Part shown: one piece after another, positions 1-9,811 of the stretch | How the letters are laid out: each line of letters starts with the position of its first letter | Numbering within the stretch: the first letter of the stretch is position 1 | Source of the DNA: Trachelipus rathkii | Taxonomy: Eukaryota > Arthropoda > Malacostraca > Isopoda > Trachelipodidae | Direction: 5' to 3' | Assembly (NCBI GenBank): GCA_015478945.1 | Contig: JABUQX010142562.1 | Coordinates: 10,001 to 25,000, forward strand | Length of the DNA: 15,000 bases | The notes under the pieces: generated by a model | Told to the model about the DNA's origin: nothing | The model's database searches: none | What the model saw: only the letters and a program-made list of their open reading frames with translations | Made by a program: the position numbers and the translations under genes

Positions 1-1767
1 GAATCACTTCTAAGGTGAATCTTGAAAATGCAAAACTTCGTTCTGAAATTTTACAAAATATTTTCTTTTGATTTTTATTTAATATTTTTTAATCTTTTTA
101 TCTACTACATTCGTTGGAATTTAAAGTTAAGTTTTAACATCACTAACAGATGATTTTCATTTTTTAGCGACGAGGCGGTAATTTATGACCTACTTATTTT
201 GATTGAAATTTTCAAATTCAACCATGATGAGATTTTTTCTCTATAAGACATTTACTATAATGAATTTTATTCTTTTAATTTCTGCGTTTTTACTTACTTT
301 TCTTTAACTTTTTATTTTTATTATTATTATTTTTCAATCAAATCTTTGAATTTAATAGTTCTAATATTCCTTTTATATTTAGCCCTTCTCCTAAATCTTC
401 ATTTTCCCACTTCTCCCTTTAGCGTTTATTACTTTTGAGTGGTGATTTAAAGTTTGTATGTAAAAATAAACAAAAACCAGCACATACATCACGTTTGGAA
501 ATAAAGTAAATATTATACTTTTGGGTTTTCACCCTGAAAGTGAGGTAGAATAAAGATAGATAAAAACCTCGAAGATTCTTCCACCTATCAATAAAACTGG
601 ACATCTAAATTTAAGACGAAAGAAAAAGGGTGTTTTGAAAGGTGATTTGCACAGATATTTGGTCTGGTGATAAAAACCAGTTACCAAATAACCGTAGGCG
701 AATCAGATCAATTCAAAACTTTGCGGACTGTTCTAACAGAAGTACTTCAACATTATATAGCAACTCGTGGGTCCACTATCAAAAATTGAATCATTCCAAA
801 TAGAACAACTCAATCAGAAGAGACTGATTTGATATATAATGTCAAAACACTTATCAAAAATTAATATATATACGAATCAAAAAACTATTGCCTTTTTTCA
901 CTAACATCTGCAAGGAGAGAAGGTTGGTCAGATGACCTGTTAGTGGAATCCCTTAAGTTGTCCGTGAGTTATGTAATGAATGACATATACCTCCTAATAA
1001 TAAATTATCCCTAATATTCAACATTTAATCGGAATGAAAGTTTTAATGGTTCTGCCCTGGAATTATAAAAAAAAAGATCCAAAAGGGCCCTAAATTAAGG
1101 TCGGTATGTCGTTTCCAAAAATAACGATGATACCTCTAAAAAATGATAGGGGAAGCTCGTTTGAAGAATAAGCTTCATCAAAAAATATTATGCTACTTTA
1201 ACTGCATTATAAATGAATCTTGTAGAATTCTATTATGACTCGGAAATACAAATTATAAGGACGGAGTCTATATTGTACCAGTGCAGTAAATTAAGATTGG
1301 AGTCTCGTTCCCGATCGTTTCCTTATATACTCGATAGAGAAGATGCGAAAGGGGTTACCGACGAGCAAATAATCAAATAAACATCACTTCGAATTGATGA
1401 TGTTACAATTACGAATTTGATATCAAAAGATAGCAAATTTCAAACTATATACTAAATAAATAAATTTATTGAATAAATTAATATGAATTTGTTACAAAAA
1501 GTAACGAAAGTTTATGATGGCGGTCTTTGGCAACCTTATCATGTTGTTAACCCGATATTTTTATTCTCATAGAAAATATATAATAAAGGTAGTTTTGTAA
1601 TTAATGACAATTATCAATTTTAACAATAACCATCAGATTCTATAAGTCTTTCTGATTAATTTGGTATAAATTTTATTTCTCTAGGACAATTGTGAGATAA
1701 AAAAATGTCACAATTTCAATATAGAAAATTTAGGGTCTTTTGACCTAAGAAAATTTGACCTTTCATT
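1..1767. repeat. Long direct repeat, copy A (partner at 13229-15000)
   Basis: This AT-rich block matches the block starting at about 13229, in the same orientation, at an offset of 13229-13243 bases. Conservation is patchy. Positions 1304-1767 align to 14537-15000 without indels and with a single substitution that I can see (about 1480). Positions 1162-1277 are identical to 14391-14506. About 400-560 and 900-1020 differ by many small indels and substitutions. No credible long ORF lies in it. It could be a segmental or tandem duplication of a 13.2-kb unit, two copies of a dispersed repeat, or an allelic copy wrongly placed in tandem by the assembly. The true right edge of the repeat is unknown because copy B runs off the window. 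Confidence 0.93.
657..689. repeat. Imperfect hairpin inside direct repeat copy A
   Basis: Two nested inverted arms are present: atttggt pairs with accaaat, and inside it ctggt pairs with accag. The loop is seven bases and there is a 2-base bulge (tt) on the right side, giving a 12-bp stem. The same structure sits in copy B at 13900-13932, in one of the strongly conserved patches. No RNA family was recognised. Confidence 0.6.
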
Positions 1768-2117
1768 TTGAAGAGGTCAATGACATTTATACAAGTAAAA
1801 GGTTGGAGTGTTGGGATCAATTTGAAATATTAACCACGTCTGGCACTCATGGAGCACCTGGTCAACGAAGAGGGGGAAGGAAAACTTTCAATGTGAATTT
1901 TTCAATATTTTGAGAAGCCTATTTTGTCAAGTGGTTCATTGTAATTATAATTATTTAACTAAAACTTCGATTGAAGTAAAACTTTATCAAAATGCAGTTC
2001 TATATCTTTAGTATAATTTGAGGAAGTTTGAAACTTCAAAACGTTATCAAAGGGAAGTTAGATGCAAACCGGTTTTTTGTATCCGTTTCATTTTTCTCAA
2101 TTTTTGGAAGGAGGAGG

Positions 2118-2121
<4 letters not shown>
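1768..2121. other. Non-coding AT-rich stretch, nothing recognised
   Basis: This follows the part of copy A that can be compared with copy B. It may still belong to the direct repeat, since copy B is cut by the window end. No ORF, RNA gene or transposon terminus was recognised. Confidence 0.5.
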
Positions 2122-3657
<1,536 letters not shown>

Positions 3658-6600
3658 TTATTTCGAATCGAATATAGCTTTGATCCGACGGGAAGCCAGG
3701 ATGTTAGCCTGACGGCGGTTCCTAGGGGGAGAACTTGATGTTGTAGGTGATTCTTCTTCTGTGGAAGAATCATAAATGTTACTATGAATTTCCAAAGGGT
3801 AAAGATGAATGACTGCGCGAGTAATTTCACCTGTTCTCGTACTCAAGGAAACCGATCGTACATAACCATCAGGGGAAGTATGTAAAACTTTTACAATTCC
3901 CAATTTCCATTTTAAACGAGGACCGTCATCTTCCACCAAGACGACGTCTCCGACAGTTACATTTGGGAGATCAGATTTATTATAAGATTGCCTTAAATTT
4001 AATAAATAATCCTTTTCCCATTTAATTTTAAATTTATTTACAAGGGAGAGGATGTATTTGTAGCGTTTACCAATTTTTATAGGATCTAAATATGTGGAAT
4101 CCATTTCAATAAGTTCCTCTGGAACGGGGAGTGAGTTTAATTTATGCCCTGTTAATAAATGGGAAGGGGTGAGTGGTTCCTCACTATGGAGGTCATCCCC
4201 TACAAATGTGAGAGGACGGCAATTTAAAACCGCCTCTACTTCGATTAAAATTGTGTAAAATTCATCATAAGTGATGAGGGCATTATTAAGGGTACGTTTC
4301 AAATGGAGTTTGGTTAATCCAATGAGACGCTCAAAAAATCCTCCGTAGTGGCTACTACGAGCAGGATTGAACCTCCATGTAATGGAGTATTGATTAAAAA
4401 ATTGTTTTACTGACGGTAAACTATGTAACTGTTTCAAATAATCAGATGATGCATGGAAGTAGGTGGCGTTATCTGAATAAACAACAGAAGGAACACCACG
4501 TCTACCCATAAAGCGGCGGAATGATCTCAAAAAAGATTCTGTGCTATTGTCTAAAACGAGCTCGAGATGGACTGCTCGAGTCGTTGCACAGGTAAATAAT
4601 ACAATATAACATTTTGAAGTAGCTGTTTTTGAAGTTTTTATTATAAAATGACCTGTCAGGTCAACTCCCAAAATAGTAAATGGCTTTGTGTTTATAACTC
4701 TTACTTTAGGCAAAGCAGCCAGAGGGGCAGACCTAAAGTGAAGAGCTTGCAAACGTTTGCAAAAAATGCATGGTCTTGTGACCTTTTTAATATTAGTTCT
4801 CATATGGGAAAAATAATACTTTCTGCGTATTATTAAAAGGAGCTCAGAGGTTCCTAAATGATGAAAGGACATATGGGTGTCCCATATGATGAGTTTTATC
4901 AAATGATGGTTATTAGGGAGTAAATAAGGGAATTTGGTGTCATAAGGTAGGAAGGAGTTTCCTAACCTTCTATCGCACCTGAGTATACCATTTACTAATA
5001 TTATATTAAACTGTTTACACAGATGTGTAAGGGGTTTTTTATTTTTTAAACAATCTATTTCGGATTGAAAATGCAAACTTTGCATAAATTTGATCCAATA
5101 TGACTCAGAAATTTGTTTCTCCTCAATGGAGAGTTGATGGGAGAGTTCAGGTTTGATAATTGATTTATTTAAAGGGGATTTATTTACAGAGTTTTTCAAA
5201 TTATTTATGAACCTAAATACTAAGGCTGTTATTTTTATGATTTTATTATAAGATGAATAGTTCTCACTGTTCAGTATACTTTCAACAGGAGTGACTGTCA
5301 CAGCTGAGATTATTAAATTTTCTTCTTCATTTTGTGAAGAGGAAGGATGTTCCCTCCAGACTGGCCAGTCTGAGGGATTTAAGAGCCAAGTTGGACCTGA
5401 TGTCCATAAATCAGAAGACAAATATTTACAGTCTGACCCGCGGGAAGCAAGGTCAGCGGGGTTGTCCTGTGTAGAGACGTATTTCCACTCTATAGAGGGA
5501 ACGTTTTTCCGAATCTCGTCCACCCTGTTCTGGTTAAAGGTGGGGAGTTGTTTTTGTGAAAAAATCCACTGCAAGGTGACTTGACTATCACACCAAGCAT
5601 ATATTTTTTCAAAGTTTAATATGTTTTCAAATGTTTCTATAATAAATTTTAACATACGAGATGATAATAGAGCTCCCATAAGTTCTAAACGGGGAATAGA
5701 AAGCTCTTTAATGGGGGATACTTTAACTTTTGATAATAATATTTTTGAAATGGGTGTAGAGTCTGCATAAGAGATCACATACACCACAGTACCGTATGCA
5801 GAGCCAGATGCATCGGAAAAAGCGTGGAGTTCCACGTTAGTTGAGTATATAAGTTGCCTAGGCAATTTTAAGTTTAAACATTGTTCAAATTGAACCACAA
5901 GTGATCTCCATTCTTTTTGAAGATCATTGGGGATCTTGTGGTCCCAGTCAAGTTTTAATTTCCAAATTTTTTGTAGAAGCATTTTGCCTCTTATGACTAC
6001 GGGTGACAAAACACCAAGAGGATCAAATGCAGATGCAACATTATGTAATATTTTACGTTTGGTATTGGCTTCTGGGTCGAAGCTACGAGTGGGGTAAGAC
6101 ATGGTATCGGAAGAAGTATCCCATTCCATACCTAAAATTTTTAAACAAGGTTCTTCTATGCCCAATTCTTTCTCTTGAAACATAGAAGCAGCGAGAGATG
6201 AGTTGGAAGCCCACTCTCTTAAATTTAAACCAGCCTCTGCAAATAAGGACCTGGTTTCTAAAAAATATTGTTTTATTTCATCCTCGGTGTCAAATGTACC
6301 GAAGAGGTTATCTACATAAATTTGTTCTAGTATGGCATCCTTGTATGCCGTTTGGGATTTATTTACATGATGATGGAGGCATGCTGCCAATAAAAATGGA
6401 CTACAAGTTGCTCCAAATAGTACTGATTTGAACCTATATGTTACTATAGGCGATTGGGGGTCTGAGGGGTCTCTGACCCATAGGAAACGAGTTGAATCTC
6501 GATCCTTTTCTGCCAAACGAATACCTAAGAAAGCCTTTTCAATATCTGAGGAAGTTGCGTACTTTTTTATTCTAAATTTTAATAATAATTTTCCCAGATC

Positions 6601-7671
6601 TGTTATCAGAGAAGGACCACTGTGTAAACAGAAATTTAAACTGGGATTATTGGATGAGCAATCATAGACTAAACGAAGTTTAGTTGTTGTAGAGGAATTT
6701 TTGCGCACCCCATGATGAGGTAAGTAATGTAATTTGGCTTCAGGATGGAGGGGGGTGGAAGGTTTTACTTCCTCGATGAAGTCAAGGGACAGCTGTTCCT
6801 TTATCACATCATTATATGAGTTTAATAATTCGGGTTCAGTCCTGAGCCGTTTTAATACACTATAAAGTCGACGTTTCGACAAGGAATAATTATCTGGTAA
6901 AGTGGGATGATTTGTACGCCATGGCAATGACACTACATATTTCCCATTTATGAAGCGCAAATTTTCCTTAAATGATTCAAGGGTAGTTTTTTCAGCTAGA
7001 GTAAACTGCTCATCAGGTAATATTCCAATATGGGAGAGAGACCATAAACGATCAAGGTCGTCTATGGAGTTTTTGTTATATTCCTCCTCTGTAATTACAG
7101 AAGGAGGGGGAATAGAGTCCTCAGCTGAGGAATTTTTTATATTTTCTATATTTTTTATTAAAGCAGAATCAGTACTAGAAGCTTCAGCTGAAGCAGATAA
7201 AATATTTTGATCAATATTTTTAATGGTGTGAGAGTTCTCACAAGTCTCAGTGGAGACAAAATTCATATTTTTTGTACTTTTCGAGGGGGAAATAATAATT
7301 TTTTCAGAAAGGTGATGTTCATCACCAGCCTCAGTTGAGGCAAAATTCATATTTTTTGTACTTTTAATGGGGGAAACAATTTCACAAGCCTCGTCCGAGG
7401 CAGACAAAACCTTAAACCTATTTACTAAATCTAAATATTCCTCTTGGGAAAAATATGAAAGTTGATGCGCATTATTTACAACTTCCCCTCCCTCGGCATC
7501 TTCGAAGGGAGGTGAAGGATTTAAATCTAAAGAGTCCTCTGCCTCAGTTATAGAGAGGGGAGGATTTTCAACTAAAGCTAATGGTTCTTCCTCCTCAATT
7601 ATAGGGAGAAAGGAAGAATGATCAATATTTTTATGATTAGAATGGCTAAAACTAACTATAGGATCAAAAAA
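3658..7671 (-). CDS. pol: Pol frame: acidic linker, reverse transcriptase, RNase H, integrase
   Basis: This frame encodes the enzymes that copy the element RNA into DNA and insert it. The open frame runs up to 7749, but its only upstream start is TTG, so entry by -1 frameshift at 7665-7671 is more likely. The order along the protein is as follows. First comes a linker of about 200 residues, acidic and repetitive (about 7665-7065). RT follows, with its motif A Asp codon at 6544-6546 and Tyr-Val-Asp-Asn at 6307-6318. RNase H carries acidic residues at 5812-5814, 5683-5685 and 5587-5589. Integrase has a zinc-binding N-terminus with His residues near 4855-4880 and Cys codons at 4768-4770 and 4759-4761, and a catalytic triad of Asp 4660-4662, Asp 4471-4473 and Glu 4330-4332. 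The C-terminal domain has a Val-Gly-Asp-Val-Val-Leu-Val stretch near 3930-3960. There are no internal stops. The long linker and the YVDN form of the RT motif are the oddities. Confidence 0.95.
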   Translation of the reverse strand, partial: FFDPIVSFSHSNHKNIDHSSFLPIIEEEEPLALVENPPLSITEAEDSLDLNPSPPFEDAEGGEVVNNAHQLSYFSQEEYLDLVNRFKVLSASDEACEIVSPIKSTKNMNFASTEAGDEHHLSEKIIISPSKSTKNMNFVSTETCENSHTIKNIDQNILSASAEASSTDSALIKNIENIKNSSAEDSIPPPSVITEEEYNKNSIDDLDRLWSLSHIGILPDEQFTLAEKTTLESFKENLRFINGKYVVSLPWRTNHPTLPDNYSLSKRRLYSVLKRLRTEPELLNSYNDVIKEQLSLDFIEEVKPSTPLHPEAKLHYLPHHGVRKNSSTTTKLRLVYDCSSNNPSLNFCLHSGPSLITDLGKLLLKFRIKKYATSSDIEKAFLGIRLAEKDRDSTRFLWVRDPSDPQSPIVTYRFKSVLFGATCSPFLLAACLHHHVNKSQTAYKDAILEQIYVDNLFGTFDTEDEIKQYFLETRSLFAEAGLNLREWASNSSLAASMFQEKELGIEEPCLKILGMEWDTSSDTMSYPTRSFDPEANTKRKILHNVASAFDPLGVLSPVVIRGKMLLQKIWKLKLDWDHKIPNDLQKEWRSLVVQFEQCLNLKLPRQLIYSTNVELHAFSDASGSAYGTVVYVISYADSTPISKILLSKVKVSPIKELSIPRLELMGALLSSRMLKFIIETFENILNFEKIYAWCDSQVTLQWIFSQKQLPTFNQNRVDEIRKNVPSIEWKYVSTQDNPADLASRGSDCKYLSSDLWTSGPTWLLNPSDWPVWREHPSSSQNEEENLIISAVTVTPVESILNSENYSSYNKIIKITALVFRFINNLKNSVNKSPLNKSIIKPELSHQLSIEEKQISESYWIKFMQSLHFQSEIDCLKNKKPLTHLCKQFNIILVNGILRCDRRLGNSFLPYDTKFPYLLPNNHHLIKLIIWDTHMSFHHLGTSELLLIIRRKYYFSHMRTNIKKVTRPCIFCKRLQALHFRSAPLAALPKVRVINTKPFTILGVDLTGHFIIKTSKTATSKCYIVLFTCATTRAVHLELVLDNSTESFLRSFRRFMGRRGVPSVVYSDNATYFHASSDYLKQLHSLPSVKQFFNQYSITWRFNPARSSHYGGFFERLIGLTKLHLKRTLNNALITYDEFYTILIEVEAVLNCRPLTFVGDDLHSEEPLTPSHLLTGHKLNSLPVPEELIEMDSTYLDPIKIGKRYKYILSLVNKFKIKWEKDYLLNLRQSYNKSDLPNVTVGDVVLVEDDGPRLKWKLGIVKVLHTSPDGYVRSVSLSTRTGEITRAVIHLYPLEIHSNIYDSSTEEESPTTSSSPPRNRRQANILASRRIKAIFDSK
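7083..7401. repeat. Cluster of short perfect inverted repeats within the pol linker
   Basis: Five 14-mers share the plan of a 5-base arm, 4-base spacer and 5-base arm. They lie at 7118-7131, 7181-7194, 7244-7257, 7328-7341 and 7388-7401. Their arms are tcctc/gagga, gcttc/gaagc, gtctc/gagac, gcctc/gaggc and gcctc/gaggc. Two 16-mers with 6-4-6 plan lie one base before two of these: 7227-7242 (tgtgag/ctcaca) and 7311-7326 (ggtgat/atcacc). A longer foldback at 7083-7107 has a 10-bp stem with one bulged base. The segments around 7227-7257 and 7311-7341 are copies of one 84-bp unit. All five 14-mers are in the same codon phase and encode [Ala/Val/Ser]-Ser-x-Glu-[Ala/Thr/Asp]. Arm bases differ between copies while pairing is kept. 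Confidence 0.85.
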
Positions 7672-8306
7672 TTGAACTTCGGCCCTAAAAGAGAAACAAT
7701 GGTGACTTGAGAATCTGTGCCACCAGAAGCAAAGGGTAATTTGCCCCAAATAATATTACCTACATTTGTTTTTAACAAATTTACATTGTTTATTTTCTCA
7801 TATGATTGGAGGGGGAGGTTGTCGGATCCCAGGAGTAACCCAATATCCGTAATGATATCTGAAGTTGGATAAGGATTGGCAAGTGGGATACGATATTGTC
7901 TGAGCATTTGTGTGGTTTTCACAAGCCCAGGTATTTTAAGATCGTTGGGAAGGCGATCTACTATAACAGCAGATATGGGGATCACCCCCTCCTTGGTACT
8001 GATGTTTAAGGTGACCACATCATGTACCGAAGGGGTGCCCTTTTTGTTAATTCCGTTTATGGAGATGTTAATAGTGGAATGAGGAATACAATTTAATATT
8101 TTAGCCACTGATCTGGATATCAACGAGACCTGGCTCCCTTGATCGAAAATACTTCGAACCAAGATGGGTTTGTCTCCTTTATTTATTTTTAAATCCGCTA
8201 TGGGAAGAGCTACACCGTGGCTCTGGGCCAACAAGGTAGAAGTTAGGTGGTTTAAAGCAGATTGGGGTAAAGTTGCAACATATTCTGTTTTTTTATATTG
8301 GGACAA
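7656..8306 (-). CDS. pro: Retroviral-type aspartic protease frame (pro), between gag and pol
   Basis: This frame encodes the protease that processes the Gag and Pol polyproteins. The catalytic loop is Phe-Asp-Gln-Gly-Ser, with the Asp codon at 8142-8144, followed by Gln-Val-Ser-Leu-Ile-Ser. This is the Asp-x-Gly-Ser form usual in BEL/Pao proteases. Downstream, a Gly-Leu-Leu-Leu-Gly-Ser-Asp stretch resembles the conserved Leu-Leu-Leu-Gly-Ala/Ser-Asp segment of the family. It has no ATG of its own: 8306 is a TTG, and the open frame extends back only to a TGA about 20 bases upstream. It is therefore probably reached by -1 frameshifting from gag at 8288-8294. It overlaps gag by about 55 bases and the upstream open part of pol by 94 bases. 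In most BEL/Pao elements protease is continuous with gag and pol, so the three-frame layout is unusual or is due to indels. Confidence 0.88.
   Translation of the reverse strand: MSQYKKTEYVATLPQSALNHLTSTLLAQSHGVALPIADLKINKGDKPILVRSIFDQGSQVSLISRSVAKILNCIPHSTINISINGINKKGTPSVHDVVTLNISTKEGVIPISAVIVDRLPNDLKIPGLVKTTQMLRQYRIPLANPYPTSDIITDIGLLLGSDNLPLQSYEKINNVNLLKTNVGNIIWGKLPFASGGTDSQVTIVSLLGPKFNFLIL
7665..7671 (-). promoter_or_regulatory. Candidate -1 ribosomal frameshift site, pro to pol (T TTT TTG)
   Basis: On the minus strand the protease frame reads codons TTT TTG preceded by T, which fits the X XXY YYZ slippery pattern exactly in phase. A one-base backward slip places the ribosome on the GAT codon that opens the pol frame. 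The protease frame stops at 7656-7658, just two codons after the slip site. I see no strong stem directly downstream, so the stimulatory structure is unproven. A one-base deletion or sequencing error in the six-T run would give the same picture. Confidence 0.55.
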
Positions 8307-9775
8307 AGGGCAGTATGATGTTCAGGAGACTGACAAGTGTAACACTTTTTGTTGTTTTGACACTCAGGTGTAGGATGGTTGGCACCTAAACACTTTCGGC
8401 ACCAACGATGACTGTTAACTAATTGATTACGAAGTTCAAGGGTATTTAAAAGACTACAGTTGGCAGTGTAGTGATTGCTGTTACAGAACCGACATTTTAT
8501 AGGGTTATTTTGATTATTATTATTATAAAAAGTGTTATTATAATTATTTGAAGGGCGATTTTGATGGTAATTTTGATTGTTATTATAATATGGGGGTTTA
8601 TTTTGATGGTGAGGGGAATTATTGTTAAACCTATTAAAGTTGTTATTAAAGTTAGGTTTATTTTGGTTAGGTTGGTAATTTGGTTTATTATTGGACTTGT
8701 GAGGTGGTGAGTTCACATTTGTATTTAATATAGTTGATTGTTTGGGTTTGGCCCCTTGTCCCTTCCATTTATTATTGGAAGGTGAAGTATGCTCAGATTT
8801 TTTATGGGGATTTTTATCGTCCTTGTTGGATAATGTTTGGCCTGAGGCCTCTAAAACTGAAAGGGCCTGGTTTAACATTTCAAAAAGTAATTCAAGGGTC
8901 CAACTTTCACCAGCCCTGTCCCATTTAACCTTTTCTTTGATTTGTGAAGGCAATTTTTGGGCCAGTAAAACACCCAAAATTGTAGAACCAGTTTTGTCAT
9001 CAACTATTAGTTCCTTATTTTTTAAAGATTCTACATAGCATTTTATGTCAGCTTTATATTGATAAAGATCTGCGTATTCATATCTAGGGGGGGTTAACTT
9101 AGTTAATTTCAATATTAAAGTCTCTTGGACTTTCGCAGGGTTATTAAAATCTTCCTCAAGAAGATCTCGAATAATTTTATAATTAGTAGCGGTGATGGCA
9201 TAACCAGATACCATCTGTTTCGCTGTGCCTTGAAGACAATCCAATAATAAACCGAGTTTACTAAGATCAGAATAGTTCTGACCTCCGACATAGTTTTCAA
9301 ATGATTCAATGAAAGAGGCATATTCTAAAATATTGCCACTAAAAGTAGGTAGTTTTTTAATGGGGCGTTTAAATGCTTCCGGCTCTCTAGGGGTAGCCGG
9401 AGCAATCGGTGATGTAGGACGCGAAGCTGGTCGCGAAGGTGGTTTAGTAAGGTCTTTAATTTTATATTTAATGGTAGTAATTGTTTTTAATAGGGCAGTA
9501 TGCCTTGAATAATTTTCTTCATCATCGATCAATGAATTCTCATCGTCCAAAAATTGGGCGATGTTATCGTCAATTTCAGCTAATTTAAGATCTAAGTCTT
9601 CTAAGTTAGTTATAATATATCCTAAGTCATCGACTTTGGAATTTGGATCTAATAATTTGTTATTGGCCTCGTTAATAGCCTTGGTAGCACGACTCCGTAA
9701 TGTTTTACGTGATTTTTTGTGTGCCCCATAGACTTTGAGGTCACTATCTGCTAAATCAGACATGGGGGAAGCCAT
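8252..9775 (-). CDS. gag: Gag polyprotein of a BEL/Pao element, three CCHC zinc knuckles
   Basis: This encodes the structural protein that forms the particle and binds the genomic RNA. I place the start at the ATG 9775-9773, which has A at -3 and G at +4; the open frame upstream begins only with a TTG. This gives 507 residues. Residues 1-110 are charged and helical-looking. Residues 111-130 are rich in Pro, Ser and Arg. From about 137 a Leu-Pro-Thr-Phe-Ser-Gly motif opens a DUF1759-like capsid region (to about 310). Residues 333-427 are Asn-, Gln-, Lys- and Pro-rich. Three zinc knuckles follow: C428-C431-H435-C440 (with a shortened x3 spacing before His), C459-C462-H467-C472 and C478-C481-H486-C491. 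The frame ends in a short tail after the last knuckle, next to the slippery A7 run. There are no internal stops. Confidence 0.94.
   Translation of the reverse strand: MASPMSDLADSDLKVYGAHKKSRKTLRSRATKAINEANNKLLDPNSKVDDLGYIITNLEDLDLKLAEIDDNIAQFLDDENSLIDDEENYSRHTALLKTITTIKYKIKDLTKPPSRPASRPTSPIAPATPREPEAFKRPIKKLPTFSGNILEYASFIESFENYVGGQNYSDLSKLGLLLDCLQGTAKQMVSGYAITATNYKIIRDLLEEDFNNPAKVQETLILKLTKLTPPRYEYADLYQYKADIKCYVESLKNKELIVDDKTGSTILGVLLAQKLPSQIKEKVKWDRAGESWTLELLFEMLNQALSVLEASGQTLSNKDDKNPHKKSEHTSPSNNKWKGQGAKPKQSTILNTNVNSPPHKSNNKPNYQPNQNKPNFNNNFNRFNNNSPHHQNKPPYYNNNQNYHQNRPSNNYNNTFYNNNNQNNPIKCRFCNSNHYTANCSLLNTLELRNQLVNSHRWCRKCLGANHPTPECQNNKKCYTCQSPEHHTALCPNIKKQNMLQLYPNLL
8288..8294 (-). promoter_or_regulatory. 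Candidate -1 ribosomal frameshift site, gag to pro (A AAA AAA)
   Basis: The seven-A run on the minus strand is read in the gag frame as codons AAA AAA preceded by A, the exact X XXY YYZ phase. A -1 slip moves translation to the protease frame at the next codon. Gag stops at 8252-8254, eleven codons past the site. No obvious strong stem follows. A homopolymer indel is the competing explanation. Confidence 0.55.
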
Positions 9776-9811
9776 TTTTATCAAATATTCAAATATATAA
9801 AGAGAAAAAAT

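Noticed and set aside
5291..7210. Several plus-strand ORFs of 60-97 codons across pol
   Set aside because: They are antisense shadows of the intact minus-strand pol frame.
8164..9512. Plus- and minus-strand ORFs of 64-98 codons inside gag and pro
   Set aside because: They overlap gag and pro, whose domains are recognisable in other frames.
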